Virus record (IMG/VR): IMGVR_UViG_3300033148_002343
Location: 1-20,277 of that record
From: a virus
DNA length: 20,277 nt
Direction: 5' to 3' (one strand)
In this document: one piece after another, positions 5,328 to 14,405 of the stretch
Layout of the letters: the number at the start of each line of letters is the position of its first letter
Numbering within the stretch: the stretch's first letter is position 1
The notes under the pieces: model-generated
Database searches by the model: none
What the model was told of the DNA's origin: nothing
What the model saw: the letters and a program-made list of their open reading frames with translations, nothing else
Made by a program: the position numbers and the translations under genes

Positions 5328-5492
5328 ATGATTGCCATAGAAGAAAAAGGTCGCTTTAACATAATTCAATATGACCTCAATCGTTTAGACCAGAAGTTTC
5401 TTGATATTATAGAAAAAGAAACTGACCTTAATTTAATGCAGATACTCACACTGAAACAACAGATGTGGATGGTTTACTGTAGAAATAATTGA
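5328..5492 (+). CDS. Small hypothetical protein
   Basis: The 54-residue product begins MIAIEEKGRFNIIQYDLNRL. A beta hairpin (IAIEEKGRFNIIQYD) is followed by helices (QKFLDIIEKETDLNLMQILTL). ATG 5328 is preferred over a TTG at 5298, which would overlap the opposing HNH promoter; neither has a strong ribosome binding site. The stop overlaps the next start as TGATG, which supports both reading frames. No function is recognised. Confidence 0.5.
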   Translation: MIAIEEKGRFNIIQYDLNRLDQKFLDIIEKETDLNLMQILTLKQQMWMVYCRNN

Positions 5493-5671
5493 TGAAGAGA
5501 CAAGGTTTTACCAAGCCATATTTTCTCGACCCTCAAGTGATGGCGTGGGTTGAGTCTTGTGCATCTTGTGCGATTGAAGGCAATGAGTGGGCAATTGAGA
5601 TGTGCAAATTATGGCGGGAGGGGAAACACGAAGAGTTTGTTAAACAATTGGAGGATTGCCGGGGTGTATAA
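5492..5671 (+). CDS. Small hypothetical protein
   Basis: The 59-residue product begins MKRQGFTKPYFLDPQVMAWV and is acidic in its second half. ATG 5492 uses the last base of the preceding TGA, so translation is probably coupled. Four Cys are present (SCASCAIEG, EMCKLW, EDCRGV), but their spacing does not make a standard zinc ribbon. It is the last gene before the terminator-like hairpin and the terminase genes. No family is recognised. Confidence 0.55.
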   Translation: MKRQGFTKPYFLDPQVMAWVESCASCAIEGNEWAIEMCKLWREGKHEEFVKQLEDCRGV

Positions 5672-5677
5672 GGTTGT

Positions 5678-5719
5678 GCTGAAACCTAGTGGATAACCCT
5701 TAAGCAAGGTTTTTTCAGC
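5678..5719 (+). terminator. Possible weak terminator before the terminase genes
   Basis: A short stem (AACCCTT/AAGGTT with one bulged C, four-base loop) ends in a run of six T at 5710-5715. A wider imperfect stem GCTGAAACCT/AGGTTTTTTCAGC encloses it. The inner stem is weak and partly overlaps the T-run, so termination may be partial or conditional. Confidence 0.4.
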
Positions 5720-5735
5720 CCCAGCAAGATATTAA

Positions 5736-6242
5736 ATGAAAGCAAAGACAAGAAATAAACATATAGAGCAATTAGCTCAATGGTTAGCTTTGCCTGAAGA
5801 TGAGCGAGAACCAAAGACATTAGTAGATTGGTCAAAACAACACGGGGTTACTGATGTTACTGCGTGGAACTGGAAAAAACAAATAACAGTCAAACCCGAA
5901 TTGAGCGAAGTTGAACTATTCAAGATGCGTCTTTACAAAGAAGCTACTAAAGTTGGTGCCCCTGCCAAGACGATGGAATTATGGGCAAAGTTAAACGGAT
6001 TATTTGAAGATAAGACAGAGAGGAAGGAGTTTGAGTTTAAGCCCAGCGACTATATTAAGAACAGAGAAAAAGCCCGAAGAGAGCTTGAAGAAGAAGGCTT
6101 TGGAAGTAGAGAAGTGCAGTCAATCCCCTCACTACTTCCTGACGAAGTTTTGCTACATTCAGGACAGGGCGAAGAAGCAGACGGTGAAGTGGCAGGCGTG
6201 GGAGAGCCTTCTAGACCTGCTGACCTTATTCCAACAGCATAA
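5736..6242 (+). CDS. terS: Probable terminase small subunit
   Basis: This product of 168 residues lies directly before the large terminase gene, where the DNA-recognition subunit usually stands. Residues about 20-50 (REPKTLVDWSKQHGVTDVTAWNWKKQ region) fit the helix-turn-helix that TerS proteins use to bind packaging sites. Residues about 55-120 look helical and charged, as in an oligomerising core. From about residue 121 the frame reads through the large-subunit gene in another phase and looks like low-quality sequence (PSLLPDEVLLHSGQGEEADG). The true functional C-terminus may therefore be near residue 120, or ribosomes may change frame there. Identification rests on position and HTH pattern, not on a strong signature. 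Confidence 0.65.
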   Translation: MKAKTRNKHIEQLAQWLALPEDEREPKTLVDWSKQHGVTDVTAWNWKKQITVKPELSEVELFKMRLYKEATKVGAPAKTMELWAKLNGLFEDKTERKEFEFKPSDYIKNREKARRELEEEGFGSREVQSIPSLLPDEVLLHSGQGEEADGEVAGVGEPSRPADLIPTA

Positions 6243-7530
6243 AGAACTAATCATAGGCAAGGCACGACAAAATGGCATATCGTGGTTGGTGTGTGGTTAT
6301 TGTTTGTGGTTATGCCTTTTTAATGAGAATGTTAAGGTCTTATTTCTTTCACAGGGGGAATCGGAGGCGTGGGACTTGGTGGCAAAGTGTCGTTTTATAT
6401 GGAATCATTTGCCTGATTTCTTAAAAGAACCTATAGGTCATACCTCTAAGGGGTTTTTGGACTTCCCTGGGAACGGGAGCGAGATAAGAGCCTATCCCTC
6501 AACGGAAAAGGCGGGCAGGTCAACGGATGCTTCTATCGTTATAAGGGATGAGTTGGAGTTTCACCCCTATGGGGCGGCAAACTTCTCTGCTATTGGTCCG
6601 ACAATAGATGCTGGAGGAGCACAGTTGATTGAGCTTTCAACTAGGGATAAATTAAAGAAAGACAGCCACTTTATGAAGCGGTTTAGGTCTGCTTTAGGGG
6701 GAGGGAGTTCATACCCCGTTTTTCTTGGGTGGCGAGCACGACCCAATAGAGAAGAGGGGATGACACAAGATGAGTGGTTTCAGAAACGGATTAAAAGTAA
6801 ATACTCTGAAATACAGGTAGAGCAGGAATACCCTGAAACATTAGACGAATTTTTAGGTGAGGTTGTATCAAGTGCTTTCTTTGATATTACGGCATTAAAT
6901 CATATGTTGAGTGATTTGAAGAAACCGATAGACCACGAATTAGGCAGGAAGTATCCCTTGGTTATGGTTTATCAAGATAGGGTGGTGGGAGAAAGATACT
7001 GTTGTTTTACCGACCCCTCTGATGGCAAAGATGACCCTCACGCTTTGGGTGTAATGAAGATTAAGACTGGAACCGTGGTTGCCATATCTCACGGAAAGAT
7101 ACCTGCTGATGAGGTGGCGAAGATACACGATGCGGTATGCCGTTATTATAATAATGCCTATAACACGTTTGAAGCCAATGCCTCTGCTGGTGGGAAGATG
7201 GCAGCTACCATAGTTAATTTAGGCACGCCCAATATGCACATTCAGAAAAAAGATAGGGTGGGTTGGTTTACAAGCAATATCTCAAAAAGAGATACCTACT
7301 ATGGGTTAGAAGAAGCTATAAGATTATATCAGATTAGCATACCAAACAGGGAAGCGATAGAAGAATTGAGAAGTGTATATCAAGTAAAGTCCAAAAGTGG
7401 CAAATTAAAATTCCACAGCGAGGGACATAACGACTTTGTTATTATGCTAGCTGGTTTGTGGGCAATAAGCAAGGTTATGCCCAGAGGTGGGGTTAAGTCG
7501 TTTTCATTCCACTATAAGGAGAGTCAATGA
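6085..7530 (+). CDS. terL: Terminase large subunit (packaging ATPase-nuclease)
   Basis: TerL powers DNA translocation into the procapsid and cuts the concatemer. Numbering from an earlier TTG at 6004, the motifs are GKARQNGIS (85-93, Walker A-like), IVIRDELEF (178-186, Walker B with catalytic DE), then the RNase H-like nuclease acids: D337 in TDPSDGKDD, E390 in NTFEAN and D477 in GHNDFV. All are in the expected order and spacing. No in-frame ATG precedes the Walker A motif. I place the start at TTG 6085 because the product then begins close to the first plausible TerL residues (LKKKALEVEKCSQSPHYFL); TTG 6004 and 6100 are alternatives and none has a good ribosome binding site. The gene overlaps terS out of frame and its stop overlaps the portal start as ATGA. 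Confidence 0.93.
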   Translation: MKKKALEVEKCSQSPHYFLTKFCYIQDRAKKQTVKWQAWESLLDLLTLFQQHKELIIGKARQNGISWLVCGYCLWLCLFNENVKVLFLSQGESEAWDLVAKCRFIWNHLPDFLKEPIGHTSKGFLDFPGNGSEIRAYPSTEKAGRSTDASIVIRDELEFHPYGAANFSAIGPTIDAGGAQLIELSTRDKLKKDSHFMKRFRSALGGGSSYPVFLGWRARPNREEGMTQDEWFQKRIKSKYSEIQVEQEYPETLDEFLGEVVSSAFFDITALNHMLSDLKKPIDHELGRKYPLVMVYQDRVVGERYCCFTDPSDGKDDPHALGVMKIKTGTVVAISHGKIPADEVAKIHDAVCRYYNNAYNTFEANASAGGKMAATIVNLGTPNMHIQKKDRVGWFTSNISKRDTYYGLEEAIRLYQISIPNREAIEELRSVYQVKSKSGKLKFHSEGHNDFVIMLAGLWAISKVMPRGGVKSFSFHYKESQ

Positions 7531-9233
7531 TAACTAGAGAAGAAATTAAAAAGCTGGAAAAATATTTAATAGATGACTTTCACGGTGCTAGAGTTAGTCA
7601 ACAGAGAGAGGAACAGCAGTTCTATGATGATAAATTTCCTGTTCCAATGATTAAACCCCCTCAATATTTATCCAGAACGGGGACATCAAAGTGGCTTATT
7701 GACGGACCCGCTGCCCATATTATAACTAGAAACCCACAAGTATTTGTAGACCCCAAGAGGGAAACTGACAAGGCTAGGGAGTCAGCTAACAAGGTTAATC
7801 TACTAGAAAACCATTGGGTTAAAAGGATTTTAATGCAATCCCCCCAACCATTTAAGGAACACGTTAAGGATTTGCTTCTGCGTGGCGAGGGGTGGATACA
7901 TCCTGTATTAAATGAAAACTGGGACAAGAGTCCTGATATATTGCCAGTTCTATTTCTTATTCCTGACCCATTAAACATCTTTGCCTCACCCGAAGAAGAA
8001 TACGGTATTCCCAAACAGGTGATTGTTAGATATGAGAGGTCTCCTTATTTAGTTGAGATGATGTATCCTAAGTGGTCTAATCCTAAAAACGCTGGGAGTA
8101 ATAAAAGAAAGAAAACTGTTGAGTGGTTGGAGTATTGGGATAAGGATGTTAGGTATTTTGAAGCTGATGGAGTTCCAGTTCTTAAAAACGAGATAAACCC
8201 CAATATTTATGGCTTTGTTCCCTTTATTCATTCCTACTCTGGGTTTGGGAGAAGGTCGCCTGGCGGCAATCCTGAAACTTTAGTTGTAGGCAGGATAAAT
8301 AAAGTCAAGGATTTACTCATTCAGGAATGTGCTATTAACAGTGATATTGATAGCACACACCATTTATTCGCCCACCCTCACAGAACGCTTATTGTTCCAG
8401 CAGGAACAGAGTTTAACGAAGAGGAATTTAAGGGGCACGCTGATTTTGGGGCTGGTATTTTGAGTGTTGTATTCCTACCAGCAGGGGCTACGTTTGACGA
8501 GGGTCAGAGGCTTGAGCCTTCAGAGAAGGCGTTTATTTTAATGCAGTCCATTCGTGCTAGAATTTTTACAGAAGCACCTCCGATAATGTCTGGCTTACCG
8601 CAGGGTTCAAGCGGTAGGCAAGAGGATATAGTTGGGGCTAACTTTATCAGGCGGTTTGACTCCATTGTAGAAGAAACAGAAAAAGCGTTTGCTAAAGCAC
8701 TTGACCAGGGAAGGAATATATTGAAGAAAGTTCCCACTTGGTTGCCAATAACACAATGGCTTGAGAAACCCGAAGGCGGTAGTAAGGAGATTATAATCAC
8801 TGAAAAGGATATAGATGCCTGTGCCCCTTCAAGAATAGAACTAAAGTCTGCTGACCCAATTGAAGATGACAGAAAACTAATGGCTGGTAGGGCTTTATAT
8901 GAAGGGGGGATAATTAACTGGGAAGAATTTTTGGTTGAGTATGCTGGTTATACCCCCGATAAGGCTAAAAAGATAATGCAGAAAACTATAGCTGAAAAGG
9001 TTGTAATGACTAATCCTCTTATTTTGGAACTTATCGCAAGGAAGGCTATGGAGCAGTTGGGGATGACTGAAGAGATAAATATATTAGAACAAGAGGTGGC
9101 ACAACAGACGGGGGGAGTTGGTTCGCAGGGGGGTCCGCCCAGGACTCAAAACATCCGAACTCCTCAAGGTAGGGAGATGATGGATGTGGCGTTGACGCAA
9201 AGGGGCGTGCGAGGACCCGCAAGGCAGGTATGA
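7527..9233 (+). CDS. Portal protein
   Basis: The 568-residue product follows terL with an ATGA overlap and an AAGGAGAG ribosome binding site, the normal place for the dodecameric portal that forms the DNA channel and docks terminase. The N-terminus is charged and helical. Segments such as SRTGTSKWLIDGPAAHII and FVPFIHSYSGFGRRSPGGNP suit the wing and clip parts, and a later stretch (GLPQGSSGRQEDIVGANFI onwards, with long helices to ALDQGRNILKK) resembles the stem-to-crown helices of portals. The C-terminus is Gln/Gly/Arg-rich and probably disordered. Length lies in the range of P22- or T7-like portals. The assignment rests on position, size and overall pattern rather than a diagnostic motif. 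Confidence 0.85.
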   Translation: MITREEIKKLEKYLIDDFHGARVSQQREEQQFYDDKFPVPMIKPPQYLSRTGTSKWLIDGPAAHIITRNPQVFVDPKRETDKARESANKVNLLENHWVKRILMQSPQPFKEHVKDLLLRGEGWIHPVLNENWDKSPDILPVLFLIPDPLNIFASPEEEYGIPKQVIVRYERSPYLVEMMYPKWSNPKNAGSNKRKKTVEWLEYWDKDVRYFEADGVPVLKNEINPNIYGFVPFIHSYSGFGRRSPGGNPETLVVGRINKVKDLLIQECAINSDIDSTHHLFAHPHRTLIVPAGTEFNEEEFKGHADFGAGILSVVFLPAGATFDEGQRLEPSEKAFILMQSIRARIFTEAPPIMSGLPQGSSGRQEDIVGANFIRRFDSIVEETEKAFAKALDQGRNILKKVPTWLPITQWLEKPEGGSKEIIITEKDIDACAPSRIELKSADPIEDDRKLMAGRALYEGGIINWEEFLVEYAGYTPDKAKKIMQKTIAEKVVMTNPLILELIARKAMEQLGMTEEINILEQEVAQQTGGVGSQGGPPRTQNIRTPQGREMMDVALTQRGVRGPARQV

Positions 9234-9514
9234 TGAAAGAAAATACATTTGATGGAGTCTTGGCTGAAGTAACTAATATAGTTAATTCTGTTAGTGGTTT
9301 TTTGGGGACAGAGTATAAGAATGTGAAACCATTTAATAAAAGAAAGCGTTCTGTAGATGAACGATTGGCTGAATATGAGCAGTATAAACTCAACCCACAA
9401 AAGATGATTGATTTAATGGGAACTATGGGAGTTACTCAAACTAATCAATACATTGGGGAAATGGAACAATTGCTAGAAAGGAGGAGGCAACGAAATGCCC
9501 AAATATTATACTGA
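9233..9514 (+). CDS. Small virion-region protein
   Basis: The 93-residue product begins MKENTFDGVLAEVTNIVNSV. The N-terminal third is hydrophobic-helical (LAEVTNIVNSVSGFLGTEY). The C-terminal half is helical and charged, ending MEQLLERRRQRNAQILY. ATG 9233 gives a TGATG overlap with the portal stop and better spacing from AAGGCAGG than the adjacent ATG at 9230. Its last 20 bases contain the ribosome binding site of the next gene. Small proteins here in podovirus-like genomes may be connector or accessory proteins, but I do not recognise a family. Confidence 0.65.
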   Translation: MKENTFDGVLAEVTNIVNSVSGFLGTEYKNVKPFNKRKRSVDERLAEYEQYKLNPQKMIDLMGTMGVTQTNQYIGEMEQLLERRRQRNAQILY

Positions 9515-10685
9515 AGGGGAAGCTGGTAAAAGGTGGGATAAATATCCCCGTGAGTTTGGTGAGTGGTTAATTGCCGCATTTGGGCAAAAGATTGGTGGGG
9601 AGATATGGAGTAGAATAATAAATAGGGAGGACCCAAGCGATAATCCTCTATATGTAGATTGGGTTGCTTCGGAGGGAGCGGGGCAACCAGTTCGGTATCC
9701 CTCAATAAGCGAGGCGGAATTTAGGCGTAGCCTCGGGTCTTATATGGGTAGCCTTGAGGCACTTGGTTATATTAAGTCTGGAGAGATGGAAGAGGCTATT
9801 GCCGAAATAGAAGGGATGGTTGATATAAGGGGTTTGTCGCCACAAACACCTCTTTATGGTGTTTTAGCTTCTCGTAGAATTACCCCTGAATGGATAGCAG
9901 CAGAACGTAGGGAAGCGGAAGTTGAAAAGGGTAAGAAGGGTCTTGAATGGATAGAGGCTGCCAGAAAAGCTGAGGAGTCAAGGTGGGAAGTTGGGGTTCG
10001 TGAGAGAGAAGCAGAGGCACAGCGGGCTTGGTGGGGTGGGCAAACACAAGCATTTGGTTTAGCGCAAGTTCAAGCAGAGAGGGCAAGGCAAGCTGATATT
10101 GCCAGACAATCTATGTGGCAACCATCAGGGCTTCCTGAGGAACCACAGAATTGGATTGAAAGGTTCTTTGATGAGAATATGCCTGGATATTTAGAGCAGG
10201 TGAGACAACAGTGGGAGGAAGAAGAGTATCTAGGACAGCGAAGAGAAAGATTGGGCGAATTAGAGACTGAAGTTCTAGGGGCATCTGAACAATTAACGAT
10301 GCCAGGGCAAGCTACAACCCTTTCTAGCCGTGTGCAGCAACTCTCCAAATTAAGAAAAGAATTACTTGAAGTAGAAACTGAGTTAGGTAGGTTGGAAGTA
10401 GAAGAGACAGAACAGCCTAGAAGACCAGTGGGACCGCCTGTCCCCTCTTGGTTGACTGAATATGCACCACAATTAAAGGCAGGGCAACCCTTGCCCGAAA
10501 CAGGACGACTTGGAATACCTAGTGGTCAATTAGTAGCTAGAACCACACCTACTCAATGGGCACAACTAGCAGGCGTATCTAGGCATTGGGATGCTAGAAC
10601 TCCACAAGATTTATTGTTTGAGGCACAAAGAAGATGGCCAACTAAAGCACCATCTCCCAGAGGATGGAGAACCCCAAGACAATAG
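9495..10685 (+). CDS. Virion-region protein with long charged helices
   Basis: The 396-residue product begins MPKYYTEGEAGKRWDKYPRE. The first 130 residues look folded and Trp-rich. Residues about 130-220 are a continuous, Glu/Arg/Ala-rich helical region (EAEVEKGKKGLEWIEAARKA, QVQAERARQADIARQSMW). A further coiled-coil-like stretch lies near 245-300. The C-terminal 90 residues are Pro/Arg-rich and probably flexible. AGGAGG upstream fixes the start, inside the end of the previous gene. It precedes the 1225-residue gene by nine bases, so the two probably act in one structure. A minor head or internal virion protein is a reasonable guess; no known family is recognised. Confidence 0.7.
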   Translation: MPKYYTEGEAGKRWDKYPREFGEWLIAAFGQKIGGEIWSRIINREDPSDNPLYVDWVASEGAGQPVRYPSISEAEFRRSLGSYMGSLEALGYIKSGEMEEAIAEIEGMVDIRGLSPQTPLYGVLASRRITPEWIAAERREAEVEKGKKGLEWIEAARKAEESRWEVGVREREAEAQRAWWGGQTQAFGLAQVQAERARQADIARQSMWQPSGLPEEPQNWIERFFDENMPGYLEQVRQQWEEEEYLGQRRERLGELETEVLGASEQLTMPGQATTLSSRVQQLSKLRKELLEVETELGRLEVEETEQPRRPVGPPVPSWLTEYAPQLKAGQPLPETGRLGIPSGQLVARTTPTQWAQLAGVSRHWDARTPQDLLFEAQRRWPTKAPSPRGWRTPRQ

Positions 10686-10694
10686 GAGAATTAA

Positions 10695-13600
10695 ATGGCA
10701 GAACCGTGGAAGTGGGAACCTGAAAATACGGGGTTAGAAGAGAAATATACCGACCTCTGGAATAAGTCAAAAAGATGGGTGGCAGCTTTATGGGAACCCA
10801 AAGGACCTCCCGCAAGAGAACCCGTTGATTATAGACCTATATCCCCAATTACAGCAGAATTAGAAGGGGCAAAACTTGGTATAGAAACTCTTCCCCAGAC
10901 TGAATTTGGTCAGAAGTTGGGCGAAATTTGGGATGTTATAGGGAAAAGGCTTTATTCTGGTTTTGCTAATATAGGACAACTCGGCAAGGATTATCTTACA
11001 ACCACATTACCCAGAGCAGTGGCTATTAGTCAGCAATATGAACCAGGTTTGCTTTTATTACCCGAAGAGCAGGAAAGGCGACAGAAGGAAATCTTACAGG
11101 AAGCTCGCATTGCAATTGATATAAAGTATCAAGAAAGCCAGCAAAAGTATCAAGAGTGGATAAAAGAACATCCCGAACTGGCTGTAAAGCCAGAATGGAC
11201 AAGGGATGTAATAAGCACTATTAGAGATAAACCAGAGGTGGCAAAAGACCCTGCATATTGGGCTTATCTTATATCTGATTCGGCAGCCTTTTCCTTATCG
11301 GCTTTGGCTGCTGGTGGAGTTGTTATGCTTGCTACGGGGGGTAATCCTGTATTGGGTGCTATGGCAGCTGGTGTGGTTGCTATTCCCATAGAGTCCCAGG
11401 ATTTATATAATGATTTAATTCGCAGTGGAGCTACCCCCGACGAAGCTACTGCCATTACATTACCAGTTGGTTCGTTTATTGGAATGATTGAAGCTGCTAG
11501 TGATTTACCTTTGTTGGGAGCATTGGCTAGACCAGTAAAGAATTTACTTACCAAAACTCTGATGAGGGAAGTTGGTAGAGCGACTTGGAAAACTCTATTG
11601 GCTAGGGGTGTTAAAACCTTTACTCAGGTTGAAGCTGCTGAAGTAATGGAAGAAATTGCCCAAGATATTATTCATAACGCAACGGCTAAAATATTTGATA
11701 AAAACCGCCAAGTATTTGAGAATATCCCTGATGTAGCGGTAAGAGCGGCTATCGCTACACTTCCATTTGGCGTTCTTGGTGCTGGTGGTGAGATAGTGGG
11801 CGGGATTACACAACAAGGTGAACCTACAGTTCCAACAGGGATAACCCCAGAAATAATTCCTGAAATGGAAGTTCCCGCTAAAGTTGCAAGAGCGATTGTT
11901 CCTGTTCCCAGAGAGGTTACTATAAAGCCAGCACCCGAAGCACCCGTAGTAAACACCTATGTTCCCATTAGTAGTCTAAAACAAGAAGAAATTCAGGAAC
12001 TTGGCGTTAAGGGGCTTGTGGGTAAGTTTAAGAAGCTGGATATTAAGACTCTCCCATTAGAATACAAGCAACAAGTTAAGGATATTTTGGATGCTTATGA
12101 CATTGGTTTTAGAACCAATAAAACTATTAGCAGACGTGAGTCTCTACTCGCACATATTGATAGACTAGAAGCGGAGGGTATGCCAGTTGAAATACCAGAG
12201 AAGTATATTGAGATGGCAAGCAAAGTGCCATTGCGTGAATTATCTTTCAATCAACTTCAAATGCTTTATGATGAAGCGAGTGCTGCTGTTAAACTTGGTA
12301 GATTAAAGAATAAACTAATTAAGATTCAAGCCAATAGAAGGGTGGAGAGTGCTGTTAATGATTTGATTGACCACATTGGCAAGCCACCCCCATTGCCAGA
12401 AGCAATTACTGAAGCGAGTTTAAGAGAGGGTCGGTGGCATAAGGTCGGAGAGCAAGCTAAGGGGTTTATTAGTCGCTCCGATAGAGTGGAGCGTATCTTC
12501 TTCCGTATGGATGGCTATAGAGAAACTGGTTTAATGCAAGATGTTTTCTATAAGCCTATTAACGAAGCAACTAATCAAAAGTTGCAGGGTATCTATACTA
12601 TGATGGATGAATTTAGAAATTTGGTTAGGGAGAGCAATATTGATTTGGGTTCAATAATCAGTAATGAGGAAGATATAGCAGGGCTAACACTTACATCACA
12701 AGAAAAGATTGGTGTATATCTTTCTAGTCTGAATAATGACAACCTACTCCATATGGAGCACGGAAATAATTACACCGATACGCAGATTAAAGAAATTGTT
12801 AATAGTCTAACCGCCCAAGAACGAATATTGGCTGATTGGCTCCATAGTTACTTTCAAAGAGATGGTGAGGCTATAAGCAAAGTCAGAACGCAGGTTGAGG
12901 GGAAACCGCTTTCTATTGTAGATGATTATTTCCCTATTATGTTGAGATGGGAGGGTAAAATAGCTCCTGAATTTAGTCTGCAACAGCAGATGGCACAAGA
13001 ATCCATATATCGTTTCACGGCTCAATGGGCTTCTTCCAAAATAACTAAACGATTCTTGAGGGAGAGAAGCCATAAGGCGATGCAACCCGTAAATCTAAAT
13101 GCAGTAGAGATTTTTATAAGGCATTTACAGAATGTAGAACACTATAAAGCCTTTGCTCCAGCAGTGAGGGATTTACAGTTGATAGTGCATAATGCCCAAT
13201 TTAAGAGAGCCTTCGTGGTTAAAGAGGGAGCGGAAACATATAAGGTTATTGATAAATGGTTAAGGCAAGTTGCCGAAACCGACCCCTTACGAATTACATC
13301 TAGTGGAGAAATGCTGGGTAGATTTTTAAGGGTAAACGCAACTGCATCTATATTGGGTGTTAATCTGACTGTTGCCCCCAAGCAGTTCGCTTCATACTTT
13401 ATTGGTATGGCTGAAATAGGCGAACTTCCAGCAATAAAGGGGCTTTTTACATATGTAGCACACCCCCAAGAAACGGGCCAATTGATTAAGAAATACTCCC
13501 CTCAGATGCACCAAAGGACATTTGAAAGAGAGATTGCCGAAGCAAGACAGATGCGGAAATTAAAAAGCAAGGTAATGAATAAGATTTCCCCCAAAGAAGC

Positions 13601-14372
13601 CTTTATGATTTTAACTACTACTTGTGATAGGATAACAGTTCGTTCTTTGTGGCGTGGTGCATTTGACGACTTCTTGTCTCGCAATCCAGGGATGATGACC
13701 GAAGCAGCTGAATATGCAGACAGAGGCATCCGGCGCACCCAACCAATATTTAGTATTAAGGATGTGGCTGAATATTACCGCTCTGGCGAGTTTATGAAAG
13801 CTGTTACTCGTTTTACCAACCAGTTAAATCAAAACTGGAATTTCTTTAGGCACGAATTATTGGGGCGATATACAACTAAGCAATTATCCTTCCCCCAACT
13901 GGTATTAAAAGCAATAGAATCCTTTGTTATCCCTGCCTTAATAATCGGGGCTATATCCCGTAGCCGCCCAGCCAAGAATGCGAAGGAACTACTATCCGAT
14001 TTCGGAGCAATGGCGTTAGCTATGATTCCCGTAATGGGGACTTATTTATCGGGAGGGGTGCGGGGCTATTATGAAAATGCAGGAATTGTTACCACCCAGG
14101 CGTTAAGGGAGATGCAGACTATTGCCTATAACATAGCAGAAGCAGAATGGGTAAGAGCCTTGCAGGATTTCCCAGAATTGGCTGGTTATCTACTGGGTGT
14201 TCCTATCACACAGCCCAAGAGAACACTAAATGCAATTATAAGATTAGCCCAAGGCAAGTCAGATGATTGGCTTGAACTTATCTGGGGGCAATATACGAGA
14301 GAGAAGGCTGCGAGAGAAGACGAGACCCCTTCATCTGCGAGAAAAGCAGCTCGCAGAATACTTGGAAGATAG
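10695..14372 (+). CDS. Very large protein, possible internal or ejected virion protein
   Basis: The 1225-residue product has no signal peptide. Hydrophobic, Ala/Gly-rich stretches lie at residues about 192-232, 255-278 and 348-372, and near the C-terminus at about 1077-1087 and 1103-1122, while the middle is helical and hydrophilic. This layout, in a giant protein of the head module, recalls internal virion proteins ejected with DNA, and also the large polyvalent proteins of some phages whose C-terminal domains have no known activity. No Walker, peptidoglycan hydrolase or polymerase motif was found by eye. The start follows GGAG; the same context (GGAGAATTAAATGGC) precedes the capsid gene. 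The protein ends with a basic tail (SSARKAARRILGR). Function is inferred from size, position and hydrophobicity. Confidence 0.75.
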   Translation: MAEPWKWEPENTGLEEKYTDLWNKSKRWVAALWEPKGPPAREPVDYRPISPITAELEGAKLGIETLPQTEFGQKLGEIWDVIGKRLYSGFANIGQLGKDYLTTTLPRAVAISQQYEPGLLLLPEEQERRQKEILQEARIAIDIKYQESQQKYQEWIKEHPELAVKPEWTRDVISTIRDKPEVAKDPAYWAYLISDSAAFSLSALAAGGVVMLATGGNPVLGAMAAGVVAIPIESQDLYNDLIRSGATPDEATAITLPVGSFIGMIEAASDLPLLGALARPVKNLLTKTLMREVGRATWKTLLARGVKTFTQVEAAEVMEEIAQDIIHNATAKIFDKNRQVFENIPDVAVRAAIATLPFGVLGAGGEIVGGITQQGEPTVPTGITPEIIPEMEVPAKVARAIVPVPREVTIKPAPEAPVVNTYVPISSLKQEEIQELGVKGLVGKFKKLDIKTLPLEYKQQVKDILDAYDIGFRTNKTISRRESLLAHIDRLEAEGMPVEIPEKYIEMASKVPLRELSFNQLQMLYDEASAAVKLGRLKNKLIKIQANRRVESAVNDLIDHIGKPPPLPEAITEASLREGRWHKVGEQAKGFISRSDRVERIFFRMDGYRETGLMQDVFYKPINEATNQKLQGIYTMMDEFRNLVRESNIDLGSIISNEEDIAGLTLTSQEKIGVYLSSLNNDNLLHMEHGNNYTDTQIKEIVNSLTAQERILADWLHSYFQRDGEAISKVRTQVEGKPLSIVDDYFPIMLRWEGKIAPEFSLQQQMAQESIYRFTAQWASSKITKRFLRERSHKAMQPVNLNAVEIFIRHLQNVEHYKAFAPAVRDLQLIVHNAQFKRAFVVKEGAETYKVIDKWLRQVAETDPLRITSSGEMLGRFLRVNATASILGVNLTVAPKQFASYFIGMAEIGELPAIKGLFTYVAHPQETGQLIKKYSPQMHQRTFEREIAEARQMRKLKSKVMNKISPKEAFMILTTTCDRITVRSLWRGAFDDFLSRNPGMMTEAAEYADRGIRRTQPIFSIKDVAEYYRSGEFMKAVTRFTNQLNQNWNFFRHELLGRYTTKQLSFPQLVLKAIESFVIPALIIGAISRSRPAKNAKELLSDFGAMALAMIPVMGTYLSGGVRGYYENAGIVTTQALREMQTIAYNIAEAEWVRALQDFPELAGYLLGVPITQPKRTLNAIIRLAQGKSDDWLELIWGQYTREKAAREDETPSSARKAARRILGR

Positions 14373-14397
14373 TTGACATAACGACTTATGGTATAAT
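14373..14397 (+). promoter_or_regulatory. Extended -10 promoter for the scaffold-capsid block
   Basis: TATAAT at 14392-14397 is preceded by TGG (TGn extension). TTGACA at 14373-14378 is only 13 bases away, too close for a normal -35. The promoter starts inside the two bases after the preceding stop and should drive the scaffold-capsid genes. It shares the ACGA-then-TGGTATAATA pattern with other promoters in the window. Confidence 0.65.
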
Positions 14398-14405
14398 AGA
14401 TATAA

